Assembly (NCBI GenBank): GCA_013396915.1
Contig: VWZL01000463.1
Coordinates: 159,913-223,912, forward strand
Length of the DNA: 64,000 bases
Direction: 5' to 3'
Source of the DNA: Stercorarius parasiticus
Taxonomy: Eukaryota > Chordata > Aves > Charadriiformes > Stercorariidae
Shown: one piece after another, positions 49,901 to 61,831 of the stretch
Layout: every line of letters starts with the position of its first letter
How positions within the stretch are numbered: the stretch's first letter is position 1
Translations under genes and position numbers: made by a program
Notes under the pieces: generated by a model
Seen by the model: only the letters and a program-made list of their open reading frames with translations
What the model was told of the DNA's origin: nothing
Databases searched by the model: none

Positions 49901-50704
49901 TTTTTTTGGTATGGGTTTGTTGGTTTTTTTGGGTTTTGGTGGTTATTTTGGTGGTTTTTTTTTTTATTTTTTATTTTAATAACTCTCTACATAATTCCAT
50001 TGATTTTTCCTGGGAATGTACTAAGACTGAATTTGGCTCTCAGTGACTGATTTAACAAAATTGATTTGTAATATTATTCAATATTTGCATTCATTAATGC
50101 CCAGACAAACAGGGATTATCATGTTTCATATGTAACATTCTCCTGTGCCTTTTTTGGGGCCTGAATGATCAAGTATTTTTTGGTCCTGTAAGTTGTTCCC
50201 ATTTTGAGAACAAATAGAGAGGAGTCACGTGTTTCCTGTGTAAGCCTGTTGGTTTACAAAGATGTTCAAGTTTCCCTAAAGAAAACTGCAGTCAAACGTT
50301 AGAACATTTATTATTAATGATTCATAACCTCTTTTTTTTTAAATCAGCAGTGTCCAACAAGTTCTTTTAATCTTTTGCTTGTCTTTTTAATGTTATGCAG
50401 TGACTCTGTCCTTTGCTTTTCTTCCCCCTCACCTCGTTTCCTCTCTCACACACCCCCAGTATCTGGATTAGCTATATTAACTCAAGTAAAATAGAGCTAG
50501 TCAAAATTTGCAATCTGATTGTTTTGTTGCTCACTTCTTTTGGTTCTCTTAACCAGTTAGAATGGGGAAATTTCTGTTTAATTTTCAAACTATGCACGAA
50601 AACACTGAACCAACCAGCATGAATGAAGATAAACTTGGTTGAAACCAGAATGTTCAATGTGCCTTGAACCTTTACAACTGATCTGGGTAGGAGCTGGGAG
50701 GAAA
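46906..50704. other. gene-free stretch with T/G-rich tract
   Basis: No supported gene. The T/G-rich tract at 49885-49975 is the main landmark. A short CCCTCAGGGGGC sequence at 49372-49383 resembles a CTCF core. The open frames are isolated. Confidence 0.45.
49885..49975 (+). repeat. T/G-rich low-complexity tract
   Basis: About 90 bp composed almost wholly of T and G on this strand, ending in a T/A-rich part. The GGTTTT-like motifs are irregular, so it is not a microsatellite. Long strand-asymmetric T/G tracts are usually simple sequence. Confidence 0.75.
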
Positions 50705-50765
50705 GAGGTTATCCGCTTTTGCAAAGGAGGAAAGAAACTCAGATATTGCCCTAAGATCAGATGGA
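50705..50765 (-). mobile_element. MIR-like SINE core fragment
   Basis: GTTATCCGCTTTTGCAAAGG, GGAAAGAAACTC and TATTGCCCTAAGATCA follow the reversed MIR blocks TTATCCCCATTTTACA, GAGGAAACTGAG and CTTGCCCAAGGTCA. Short and diverged. Confidence 0.48.
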
Positions 50766-50829
50766 CTTTGTTTCAGTTCTATGAAATTTAGACACATATA
50801 GGTTTCTAACCTAACGCCTTTTCCGTACG

Positions 50830-50866
50830 TTATTTTTCTTTGCTACATTATTTTTCTTTGCTTTGA
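50830..50866 (+). repeat. short tandem duplication
   Basis: The 15-mer TTATTTTTCTTTGCT occurs twice, about 19 bases apart. It is a small local slippage-type duplication with no evident function. Confidence 0.7.
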
Positions 50867-52825
50867 AAGGCAATTATTCAGTATGGATTTTGCATTCCTG
50901 GCTAACTTGAATTCATCCCATGCTCTCCTGATGCTTTACAAATGAAGGATGTAGATGAGGAAGGTGCACAGCATCTTTTTTTTTTTATTTTATTTGTAAT
51001 TGGTACATACCTTCATCTGGAGTCCACAACGATACTAACAAAGCCAGCTGTGAAGAGTACATACAACAAACCTTCATGGAGTTTTTTTTTAATATTGGCA
51101 GGATGAATTGGTTTAGATTTGTTCATGTATTTAATGTCTTGCTGACTACTGTGACTAGCTTCGAGGGTGGTGTACTGAGACTGTGTGTGAGTTTGTTTGA
51201 CAGGAGGAGGCAGTAAAAGGTGAAAACATTCACACCAGTGACACCTGAGCATCCTCCTCCCAGGAGGAAACCAATCTAGTGTAATAAGACAAAGCCCTGC
51301 AGCAGTGAAGAGGATAATAGCGGCATTTATAGAACCTGCTTGCTAGATTTCCTGGGCAGAAAATATATAGTCTGCGACTGAAGATCGTCTTTTAACCTGG
51401 TTAACCTAGATATAGACATGGAAAGGTTATTTAGCCCTTGCATATTGCAACTTCCAGTTTGTTGGTCAACTTGAAAACCAGTCCAGAAAATAAAGGACAG
51501 AACTTTTCTTTCTCCTGGACCAGATTAGGGTGCAGAATTGCAGAGGAGAATCTTCTTTCCACTATGAACAGTGGAAGGGATGGGTAAGGCTAAGAAGATG
51601 CCCACAGATGAAACCCTTTGCTGGTTTAGAAAGCCAGGGGCTTTGTTAAAAGCTGTGACCTCTTTAGCTCTGAAGCCAGCCATAGAAAGAAAAGGTCCTT
51701 TGGATCTTTTTGTCCCTTTCTCCAATCCTTTGTCTCTCCCTCTTTCCTTTAAAGCAGCAATTTTTCTTTGTGCCTTTTTTTTTTTTTTCTTTCTCAGTTC
51801 TCCTTAGCAAAGACTCTCCAGGGAGCCAGTGTAGAGTTGAACTTGGCACAAACAGCCAGGAAAACGTCTTGAGCTCAGTATCTGTACAAATGTCCAGGAT
51901 AAACTGCTGTATTAATATTTCAAATGATTTCCTAATACAGTATGCATTGTGGCAGGGATCCAGGGAACAAGGTTTTCCTGGTGAAATCTGCCTTCTCTTT
52001 TTTATATGCAGCTATAAACGGTTTATTTTTAAAACTGTTACGTGGAAAGAGCAATGTTTTCATTAACGGAAAATCCTGACACCCTTCTTTAGGCCTTACA
52101 CCAGTTTTGTTTCTACTTCTGTGGAATTATACTGACTTCTCTTGGGTGTGACGCTGGAGAATCTAACCATGTTGTTTTACAGCTATACTACTGCAAATAT
52201 CTTCGGAGTGGGAATGTCTTTATTAGTTAGAACTTCATTGTAGTGAACTCTCATATCAGGCAGATTTAATTTAAGTTTACAAAGTGGGCTTTGGTTATGT
52301 TGCCCTAATGGCCTGTCCAAGGTGAGACCTCTAGCCTCGTGTTTACCTCAACACAGATGTTGGATTTTTTTGCCCCCTCAGTCAGCGTTGAATGGCATAT
52401 AAGTGAGAACTTACCCTATTCTGAAAAAGCGGTTAAAAATGTTTTGTTGAAATGTTTTTGCATGCACAATTTCCATAGGAAATCATTTCAATTTAAAAAA
52501 GAGAAAACAAAAATTTCTGAAATCAAAATGTTGTGTAGTCGAAGAAGATCCTTTTTGAAATCGCTGGGTTTAGAGTGTCATTTCACAGTGACTGTTAGAG
52601 TTTTTTGTTTGTTTGAAGTTTGGAATTTAATGCACTGTTCAGCTGACTTGAAACAATTTAAAATTTTGCCTTGTGAAAAATTAATTCTTTTTTTTTTGTT
52701 TCAAGTCACAATGAGGAAAAATGCTAATATTTTTTCTGGAACAGAAATACAAAATATTAAGTCAGGTGAACTATGCTTTTTATATATATATTCTGCTAAA
52801 GGTAGTATCAAAAGAAACTTTACAG
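50867..52825. other. gene-free stretch
   Basis: No supported gene. T runs occur near 50976 and 51775-51788. The 166-codon open frame at 52339-52839 is long, but its AT-rich, low-complexity composition and its end inside a CR1 element argue against a gene. Confidence 0.5.
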
Positions 52826-53225
52826 CACAGAATGGTTGAGGCTGGAAGTTGTCTACTGTCCTACTCAAACCAGGGTCAACTAGAGCAGCTAGTTCCGAGC
52901 TGTGCCCCATTGGGTTTGGAGTATCTCCAGGGATGAAGATTCCACTGTCTGTCTGGGCAACATCTTCACGTGTGTGGCACACTCAGAGCAAAAAAAGGTT
53001 TCTCTTGTGTTTAAATAGAATTTATTGTATTTCAGTTTGCATCTGTTGCCTCTTGACGTGTCGCTGCACAGAGAAGAGCCTGGCTTGGTCTTCCGTGGTC
53101 CCTACCCTCAGACATTTATTCAGTTGATATTTCCCCTTCCCCACCTAGAGGTTAATAATCACAGCTCTCTGGGCCTCTGCTTGTGTCTTGTGTGTATGTT
53201 AATGCCTCTCCAGCGCTTGGGTATC
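52826..53225 (-). mobile_element. CR1 LINE, truncated, reverse orientation
   Basis: The plus strand begins with ACAGAATGGTTGAGGCTGG, the reversed CR1 terminus. It continues through CAGGGTCAACTAGAGCAG, GGAGTATCTCCAGGGATG, CTGTCTGGGCAACATC, TTTCAGTTTGCATCTGTTGC and AGAAGAGCCTGGCTTGG to CTCCAGCGCTTGGG. All blocks are in the order of a bird CR1 3' end and extend further 5' than the 6.5-kb copy. At about 400 bp it is the longest CR1 here. Small internal deletions and many substitutions suggest an older subfamily. No intact coding region. Confidence 0.85.
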
Positions 53226-54069
53226 ATGCACATTCCTCTTTAATCTTGGATTTGTGAGTAGAGATAATGAAAATAGAGCCCTTGGAAGACCAGGACACAG
53301 ACGCTGATACAAGAAGAAATATTAGAGTAAGAAGGTATCGTGTGAACAGTGCCTACTACTTCTCATGGATTTTCCCATGAACCTCGATGTTTAATTTATT
53401 CTGGGGCTTCGGTTTTATCTTGCCTCTTGGGACTCTCCTGACTCCAGACGAGTTGATTCCGAGTTGCCCACTGTAAGTTCCTTCAGGTCCAAATCCTGGC
53501 TATGAAATGTCCCATTTATATCATTACCACCAGAATTCATGAAGATAATCAAATAGGATAGTTGTGACAACTCTGAATTTGTTTTTGTTGCGGAATATTC
53601 CTACTTGCATATATTCATAGGCAGATGTTTACATAATATGCACGTTTTGCATTATGCTGTTAATCCCTCAGAGGGCTGAATTTTCTTAACCCTTTTAAGT
53701 ATATAGAGGCAAAAAGCAGGGGTGTGACTTCCATTTATGCCAGTTTGAGTCTGGCCAACTGTATTGGAGTCAGTGAAATTAACCGTTAGGAGCGTATGCA
53801 CGGTGGAGTTCAAACTGAAATTGTAATTCTGCCAGCTAAGAGTCACTGTTTCTCAGGATGCACTGTTTCCAAAAGTCCTAAAATATCTCAGCTGAACCAT
53901 GGAAAACTGAGTCCCACTCTGGGTATGCAGTAATACGTGCCCCAGCTGGGATGAGGAGTCCCGCATGGTGATAGATGCGGTGCACATGCTAAAAGACACT
54001 GCCCTGTGCGAATCCAGCCTAACCCAAAGGAACGAGAGGAGAGGGGAGAGGTTGTACTTGCCTTTCAGA
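53226..54069. other. gene-free stretch
   Basis: No supported gene, RNA or repeat family was seen between the CR1 fragment and the weak MIR-like relic. Confidence 0.45.
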
Positions 54070-54120
54070 AAAGGCTAGGATAGAGGCAGGAGTAGAAACC
54101 AGATCTTCTGACTTGGATTT
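54070..54120 (-). mobile_element. possible MIR-like SINE end
   Basis: GAGGCAGGAGTAGAAACCAG followed by ATCTTCTGACTT resembles the reversed MIR segment GCAGAGCTGGGAATAGAACCCAGATCTTCTGACTC. Only about 50 bp match, so this is tentative. Confidence 0.35.
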
Positions 54121-57100
54121 AAATGATTCTCAGCTGGACAATTCTGCCTGTGAGGAATATAGCTTGCAGACTTGTGGACTGATTCAGGGATTTGGGATGG
54201 GCTTGAAATGAAGTAATGGTGACAGGCTTTTTGCTGGAGTGTCTAGGGGAGAAATGAGAAATGTTGTGTGCTTAGGGGATGCTCAGAGAGGTGATTCCTT
54301 TTAAAAGGATATGTGGTCACATCAGGGAGGCGGCAGGAGAGAGACTTTAGTGATTGGTAAGCAGCCACATCACAATCCTAGAAGATGACTTTGTTAGAAA
54401 TTCCCCCCACCCAGTAATGAACCACACATAAAAAAGCTGAGGGATAAGCTGTGCTGGAACATGCCTTTTCTTGAGTGAAATCAAAAGCTGAAGCTGTCCT
54501 TAGGGAGTTGTGGTTCTGAGATCTGCAGCACTCATGATCTGGACCCTGAGTCTGAAAACTGTGGTGACTGAACTAGTGGCTTGTTTGTCAGTCCTGAACG
54601 TCAGCCCTGCTTCCTTTAGCAGCCCTTGTAAGCTTTTGGGGAGCTTTTTTTCAAGACTCCTAGAGGCCCTCAAGTTGCTTTTGAAGTTTCTTTCAGCTGG
54701 CAGAGTGAGAATTTGACCAAGTATTATCAGTAGCCTGATATGAAAAGAAGGCAGCTTTTGACCCAGCCCTGAACAATGGCTAAAAATCAGCGCTAAGCCA
54801 CTCTTGAATCCCTGTCTCCTTGATTACTCCATGTTGCAGACTAGATAGTTTCTAGCTACCAGAACCTTGACACTTTTCTGTACTACTTTAAACTATATTC
54901 AGGAGTTGAATAGGCATGGGATGTTTGTTGTGGTGTTTACACTGCTAGAGCTCGGACACTGGAGGGCTCATGCAGCAGCACAATAGCGTGTACTGCTTGT
55001 TTCCTAATTTGATGAAAGGAGAGCACGTTCTGAGCCACAGTATTGCCCAAATGAGCAAAATCAAGAAAGGTTGCCTGCAAATAGAAACAAAGCATTTCCC
55101 CTGCCTCCTAAACATTAGTGTTTCTCATCCATTTGATTTAACAAGGGCAATCACCCTGCCACTCTAATTATCTCTGTCAGCCCCACAGTGCACATAAAGT
55201 AGACCTCTGATTTTTAAGAGGAAGAGAGTACCCTGGTGCCTGCATGCCTGTTAGTTCATCGTGATGCACATCTTATCAGAGGAAAGCATTTGGAGGTTGC
55301 CTGATAACACAAGCGGATTCCTGGCATACGGCAAATGGCTATTTTTTTATTATTTACACAATTAATGAAAAGGAAATATTGAGTATCTTTGATTAGAATT
55401 AATGGTTCATTAGCCTGGCCTGCCATCACATGCTGGCACTGTGGATCTGGATGGTGAAGTTGATGAATTATTCTGGTTAGAAGAACAATAGTGGGGATGG
55501 GGATTCACAGAGAAATACTGAGTATGGCTAGGGCAGCACAGCCGTGGGGAATGGTTTCTGAGGGCAAGGAGCCCAAAGGCCTGACTCTGCACTCACTCTG
55601 GTGCAGATAAATGTGCATTTCCCAGCCAGCTGTGCCCGTGGCAGATGTGAGTGCCTGTTGCTACCTGTCTGCAGCACTAAATGCTTGTTACTGCTCCACT
55701 GGTGGAGCTTCCCAATTCCTAAATCTGCTGGCAGAGATGCTTCTGAGCCATCATTTATTTGTTCCTGTCAAAATGGCAGCAAAGTTAACAGAAACAAGTT
55801 ATTGAAACTGTTTCAGCAGATGATTTTTTTCTTCCCCCCCTGTCCCTGAAGCGGTATGGGTGGTACTCAGCCAGGGTTGTGGAAGACAGGAGTGTTCAGG
55901 AGAGTAAACCTCCTGGGTCTAGAAGACTTCCCTCTTGAAAACCAGTTGCAGGGGACCGAGATGCATTTGGACAATGCTTTCCTATCGTCTAAATTGAAAT
56001 TCTGATTCAAAACCTCAGTGTTTGAAGACTCGATGTGCTGTGTTTTCTCCAGTGGGCTTTGACTTTGGAGCAGCCACTAGTGCATTGTTCCCAGGTTAGG
56101 TTCACGTAAGGAGGAGGAGATGGTACCACAACACAAGTCCAGAGGGATTTTTACCTAACACATAGTTCTCACAATGCCGTTGGCTGTTTTTGTAACTTAG
56201 TGACTCTGTCACAATTTACCATGTGTAAGAGAGGATTTGGAGCATGTATTTTATCAAGCTACTTTTGTGAACCTGGAGGCCTGTTGTCAAGTCTCCTCTG
56301 GTTTGAAGCAGGAACTGTCTTCTCACAGCACGCTATAGTAAAAGCTGTGAGTCCCGGTGTGGAGAACAGGAGGACCCAGGAGGTTCCCAGGCTCTACTGA
56401 CAACGGACCAGGATAAGGTGTTAAACCTGAAATCAGATGGGTATTGAGGAATCTGTTTCACAAACAGCCCAAACCTTAGGTTATTCTAACGAGAGGTTTA
56501 GAGATGGCTGTTATTTCTAACCTGGGAAAGTAGCAGGGGTGGAAAAAACAACCCTAAGGGTTTTCAGGGACATTAGAGAGAAAAATAAAACCCTCCTGGA
56601 CAAGCAGATCAGTCAGCAGCACTCAGAGCACTCAATTTTAGCAGAGATGGCTTTTCCCTTCTACATTGGAACTGCTGTGAGAGCAGGTAGAGAGTTAATG
56701 TAACATCCATAGCTGGCCCCCACAATAATGCAAATGTAGTAATTTTCTCTCTAATACACATTCTCGGTATTAATAGCAAAGAAGCCAACAAACAAAAAGT
56801 AATCCATCACTTTCTGTAAAATTGCCTGTATAGGCAAAAAAAAAATCCCACTGCTTCCTGTGCTACCGTTCTTATTTCTGTTTTATTGTTTCAATTTAAT
56901 GAACTGGCAAATAAATTACAAAAATCTGTTTTATAAGCCAGTTACTTATTAATTCCATATTTTCTGCAACAGGTTCCTAGATTAATGAATCAAGGAGATG
57001 GAAAAGCCTGCTAATTTAATTACACAATTGCCATTGCTGTAACATTTATTTTAAGGACATGACATAGCTAATGGATGTTTTATTTATTTATTTAAAGCAA

Positions 57101-59959
57101 GGGATCTTAAAATTGATGTCTGCAAAATGTTTTTACTTCTGGGTTTTTGTTATTTCCTCCCCTCTTTTTTTTTTCCTTTTTTTTTTTCTTTTTCTGAATT
57201 TAGGGAAAAGTATTAAAAAAGAATAATTCTTGGCATGGCTAAAATATAGCTACCTTTTTGTGCAGATCCCACTGTGATACAACCTACAAACTAGTTCTTG
57301 CTCTAAAAATGTCTTCATTTAATGATGAGTGAAAAAAAAAAAGTGAAGTAATGTTTCTGAACAAATACTGAACTCCATGTGGTTAAATACAACACTTCTA
57401 TTAAAGACACTTGTGTGACACCTCCAGATTCTACTGTAATTACCATCCTTTAGGTGTAACCTTAGGTTTAAAAAAAATAAATCCAGTTCAGCCAAGGCAG
57501 TAGGAGCCTCATCCAGTCTGTAGTGAGGACTCTGCCAGAAGACAGAGGTGCTGTATAGGTTATGCTGAAGGATCTGCCTAAAGAAAAGCGTTATTTTTTG
57601 GTAAAACACAGATGTATCTTTGAGTTAATTATGAAGGAGGTAGGGATTTTTGCTGCTGTAGTTGTCTGTGAAAAGGTGGAAAATTAAGAGCTGTATTTCT
57701 GCATTTGTATGGTTAAATGCTGTTCCAGGTGATACCGATGGGAGGTTTGGCAGACACAGGAGTAGGCATTTAGTTCCAGATTCAGCCTGCAGGTATCTGC
57801 CCGGTGATCGGGGCATCCCACCAGGATGGGGCCAGAGAGCTGCATTTCCTCCAGTTAAAGGCGGCATCACATTTGAATATTTCAAACATGCAAGAAACTT
57901 GTCTTTCTTCTACTCTAATTGTATTCATGTGTTTAACGAAAAAGGAGACAGATTATTTCTGTATATTTATATCCATTATGTTATATATAAATATTTAACA
58001 CTTGGTTCATTTCATACCTGTTTGAAGCTTTCCTAATGAAACAAATTTTTAAAATGGGGCTTTGAGTAACTGTTTCCTGCTGGAAAAAGTACACACCAAG
58101 AAAGGAAACATCTCCCATTAATCTTGGGAGTGTAGGATATATTATTACTATTAATTCCAGTAATTAGGAGGAAAACATAACAAATTACTCTTAATAAGCC
58201 TTTCAGACAGGATTTTCTTTTAATCTACAGGCTCATTTGTATCTATTTATTTTCATTTTTTTTACCAGATGAAATTAGCATTCTCTGCACACTCTGAAAT
58301 GACCTTTATTTATTTACTGACGGATACAACACATAGCTTAGAATCAAAGGGATTTTTTTTTTTTTTAATAGCCAGGGCAAGATACGGGGTGAGGGTACTT
58401 TATTTTTTCACTATGTGGAAGGACTTCTACTCTCTCCATATATTCCTTCCTTAATTCTCTTAATATGGGAATATCCATGGTGTAAAAGACAAAGATCCGT
58501 CTTTGGGGGTGGGGGGTGTGTCATATTCCCAGTAGTCCAGGAAAATGTAGACATTAGTCTGGCCTTTCAGCTTAAGCAAAATGCTTCATATTCTCTCACT
58601 GATTTAAATATTTTGATTTGCATGATTTTGTCTGTTTATTTAGGTGATAGAAAAGTAAGGACTGAGTTTTTAAAGTCCTGTTTTCTAGGAAGATTGGACA
58701 GAGCTTTATTGTTTCAGTTGCTGAGAGCTTTTCTCACTTTCCAAGCTATGTATTTTCATATGCGGTTGTTCAAGGTACAGCAGAAGATGATAGTGCCGCA
58801 GGACTTCCCACTTACTTGTTATCCTCCCTTCTCCCTTTTGAAGGCAGTAGTTACTATGACAGTGTCTGCAGAGATGTTTGTAGTTCATTTATTTACACAA
58901 TATACAGTCTAAACCGCTAACCCGGACTTGGAAAACAACTGTGTTTCTGCTTCTGTGACATCATAATCCTTGAGTTAAGGGACAGAGCAGTGGGATCCTT
59001 CCTTAAGCCCCTGAAGCATCGAAAATTTAAACTATAAAGTAACTCTCTGCAAGTTTACCAGAACTGTCAGTCACCTTCAGATTTTCTTAAGAAAATAACT
59101 TCTAGATGCTGAGATGCGTAGTTTTCAAAGTACTTGCTTTCGTTTAAAGAAAGACAAGTGCTCAGATATTGCGAAAATGAGGCCTTTTAAATTATGTTCA
59201 GGTCCCTTCAAGTTAATGTTATGTTTATTTATGAAAACATGGTATTTTTGAGACCCAGATATCTGTTCTCAAGAAACTGGGTGATAGATCTATTTTTTGA
59301 ATTTTTTTAAATGTTTCTATTTTCAAGAGAAGGTAACTTTTTACTAGTCCTTTTTAATAACCTTGTAATCTCAAACTAACCGTATCTAAGTTTAAAGTTG
59401 TTGCTCAAGTCTTTGAGGGTTCTCCTCCTGGCTATTGTTCCAGAAGCATTTAGGATGATAGAAAATACTTGAGAAACAGAGCAAGTTCTGAAGCAGTCAG
59501 TTCAGGCATTGTTTTAACACAACTTAAATACATGACTGCTTCATTTTACATGGTTAGTAATAGCTAGAGCTCCCAGTAATCTGCCTCCCTAAGAGGATTT
59601 TCATGTGTAAATCTTTGTTTATCGAAACTGTGCTGGTATTTAAATTTTTTTTATTTTTTTAAGAGGGAGAGAAAACTTGAGACGGTTGTAGAAGACCTCT
59701 GAAAGAGAAAAATGCATTTTGAAAATGCCCTGATTTTTCAGAGTATGGAGTACGCAGATTTTTGTCTTGTGGGACTCTGGTCTTAAATGCTACTTTTGAG
59801 AACAGGACATGATCTCCTCCATTATTTCAGGGCTCTTTTAGTCTTTAAGGCTTGTGAGTATAAGTGTAACAAGCACTTGTTTCCTTCTTTTGATTTAAAT
59901 CCTGTTTGGAGTAGATAGTTGTCTGGAAATCTTCTGTAAAGGTTGAAAGAAGTGCACCC
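54121..59959. other. gene-free stretch
   Basis: No supported gene. A T/C tract lies at about 57162-57194 and a T run at about 58350-58367. The 165-codon open frame at 58415-58912 has no good start codon, no domain and only a chance-level length for the amount of AT-rich sequence surveyed. Confidence 0.5.
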
Positions 59960-60050
59960 CGCAGCAGGAAAAAGAACCTAGGACTCCAGGTTTCTAGTTC
60001 TTGCCTTTATTAACAAGTACTCTTTCAAATCCCTTTCCTCTAACTTAGTA
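59960..60050 (+). mobile_element. MIR-like SINE relic
   Basis: GAACCTAGGACTCCAGGTTT and CTAGTTCTTGCC, then AAGTACTCTTTCAAATCCC, follow the MIR order GGAATCAGGACTCCTGGGTT, CTATTCCTGGC, CAAGTCACTTCCC. Diverged, with the 3' half lost. Confidence 0.5.
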
Positions 60051-61543
60051 ACATTTTTCGGTTCGTTTTTTTTTTTAGTGTGAAATGCATAGCTGCAAAA
60101 GTTTCTTGTACAGTTGGCCATGTTTGTCTTCATAACCTAATATAAAACATAGTTACTGCTGGTAACTTAGATTTTCCATGGGTTAAATTCTTTTCCTTTT
60201 GGTAGCTTCCTTCTGTGGTTATCAGTTTTAGCTCAAGATCTGACCGTAAGTTTTTGCTGTGTATTATAGAAGAAAAGACAACGTTTTTCTCCCAGTTCTA
60301 TTGAAAAGGTTGTTCAAGAGTTGACATGGAATATGTAAAACATAAACGTCACCATGAACTCCACAACTGCGAGCTGATCAGCCCGTTTCTTACAATATGA
60401 ATGTTATCTCTGTTTTTTTTCCCTTTGGTATTTGTTTATGAGGCAGAATTTAATGTTTTCTATTGTTCTGCTTGCTTAATCTCTTCCTTTTCTTCTCTGA
60501 GTTCCGCTAAAGCTCTTCTAAACTAAGAAGTTTGTTTCAGAATCTCTGCAGCTGCCTCATTACTGTATTCCATTTTGGATTACCTGAGCATCTCATACTT
60601 CTTTTTTTGTTCACTTACATGTGGGAGAACTAGTTCTGCAACGTACAGTGTGGTTAGAAAACATCAAAGGTGTTTAGCGTGGTGAGAAACTTGGAAAGAG
60701 TTAATCTGGTGTTACAGATGACAAAGCCACTAGCCATCTGGTCCAACCGAAGTTAGTATGTATCACTGCTTTTAAATTAATAAGTACTGTGTTAGAAGAG
60801 TAATTGAAAGTTGCATAAAATATGGATTTGGGACTTTCGGTAAAAATAATAGAACATATATATTTGATAAGAGCTTTAAAATATTTCCATGAAAAGTTCC
60901 ACTTTTGTGATTACTGCAGTATTAAAATGTGTAATGTTTGTCATGTAATCCTATCTGATGATGAGGATTAATAGAATGGCATTATTTTCTAAACTGCCAC
61001 GTCAAAGTTTCACTATTATTAAAAACTGTATTAGGGATTTGTCCTTTAGAAGTAGAGTTCAAATCCCCATGAAATGCAGGTTCCCTTACGTTTGTTTCCC
61101 TGTTGTCCACAGCTTTAGGAAGGATTGCCCTAATTCCAGCAGTACAACAGGCAGTCATAGGAAATGAACAGTCGTGGGGATAAAAAGGTACAACCAGAGA
61201 TCACCAGCTGCGGTTCCTTTCTTAGTTGCTTCCTAGCACTTCTCTGCCGAGGCTTTCTTCATGAAGAGCATCTGCTACCGCTTTTGTGTCTAAGGTGGAG
61301 GTGAAGAGTGAAAATGTTGTAAGTAATTGAGGAAAGCCTCCCTCTCCTGCGCCATTCCCTCGTGCAGAGGTAGGGGAGGTCGCTCACAACCTCTTTTTGT
61401 GCAATCCTGATAAAAGGAGGTACCTTCAGTGGTGGGAGGAGGATGTGAAGAGCTACTACCCTAGTAAATTAACTTGCACATAATTCTTCGCTCTTCCCCT
61501 TTTGACGTGGCACAACCATCCACCTTTAGCATGATATATCATC

Positions 61544-61564
61544 ACTATATTAAACTAATATAGT
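61544..61564. repeat. 9-bp perfect hairpin
   Basis: ACTATATTA and TAATATAGT are perfect reverse complements separated by AAC. All pairs but two are A/T, so the structure is weak and may well be chance. Confidence 0.6.
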
Positions 61565-61814
61565 TTGCATTCCTCCTTGGTATTCATCCTCGATACATAC
61601 TAAACCTTGTCACCGTGCATTTAATCATAGCTGCTGTGATTTAAGCGTACTTGGTTTTCCAATAAAACCTGGTATGAAACAAAAGGGAGGAGGAGGCGAA
61701 GGAAAGCTCAGTTTTCAAATTGAATTGATAAAACCTCCCACCAGCTGCGTTAACTACTAAGAAACAATAACTCCAAAAGGGAGTTGACACGGCATTACTA
61801 TTCCTTTACTATTC

Positions 61815-61831
61815 TTTTTTTTTTTTTTTTT
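61815..61831. repeat. poly-T homopolymer
   Basis: An uninterrupted run of about 17 T. Confidence 0.9.

Noticed and set aside
52339..52839. 166-codon open frame
   Set aside because: It ends inside a reversed CR1, has low-complexity AT-rich composition and shows no domain or splice context.
56350..56410. Possible MIR head (AGGAGGACCCAGG...CTCTACTGAC)
   Set aside because: Block order and spacing do not hold, so the match is probably chance.
58415..58912. 165-codon open frame
   Set aside because: It starts at GTG, not ATG, and has no recognisable domain. One frame of this length is expected by chance in six-frame reading of 64 kb.
60720..60760. CR1-like CATCTGGTCCAACC
   Set aside because: An isolated 14-base resemblance without the rest of the element.
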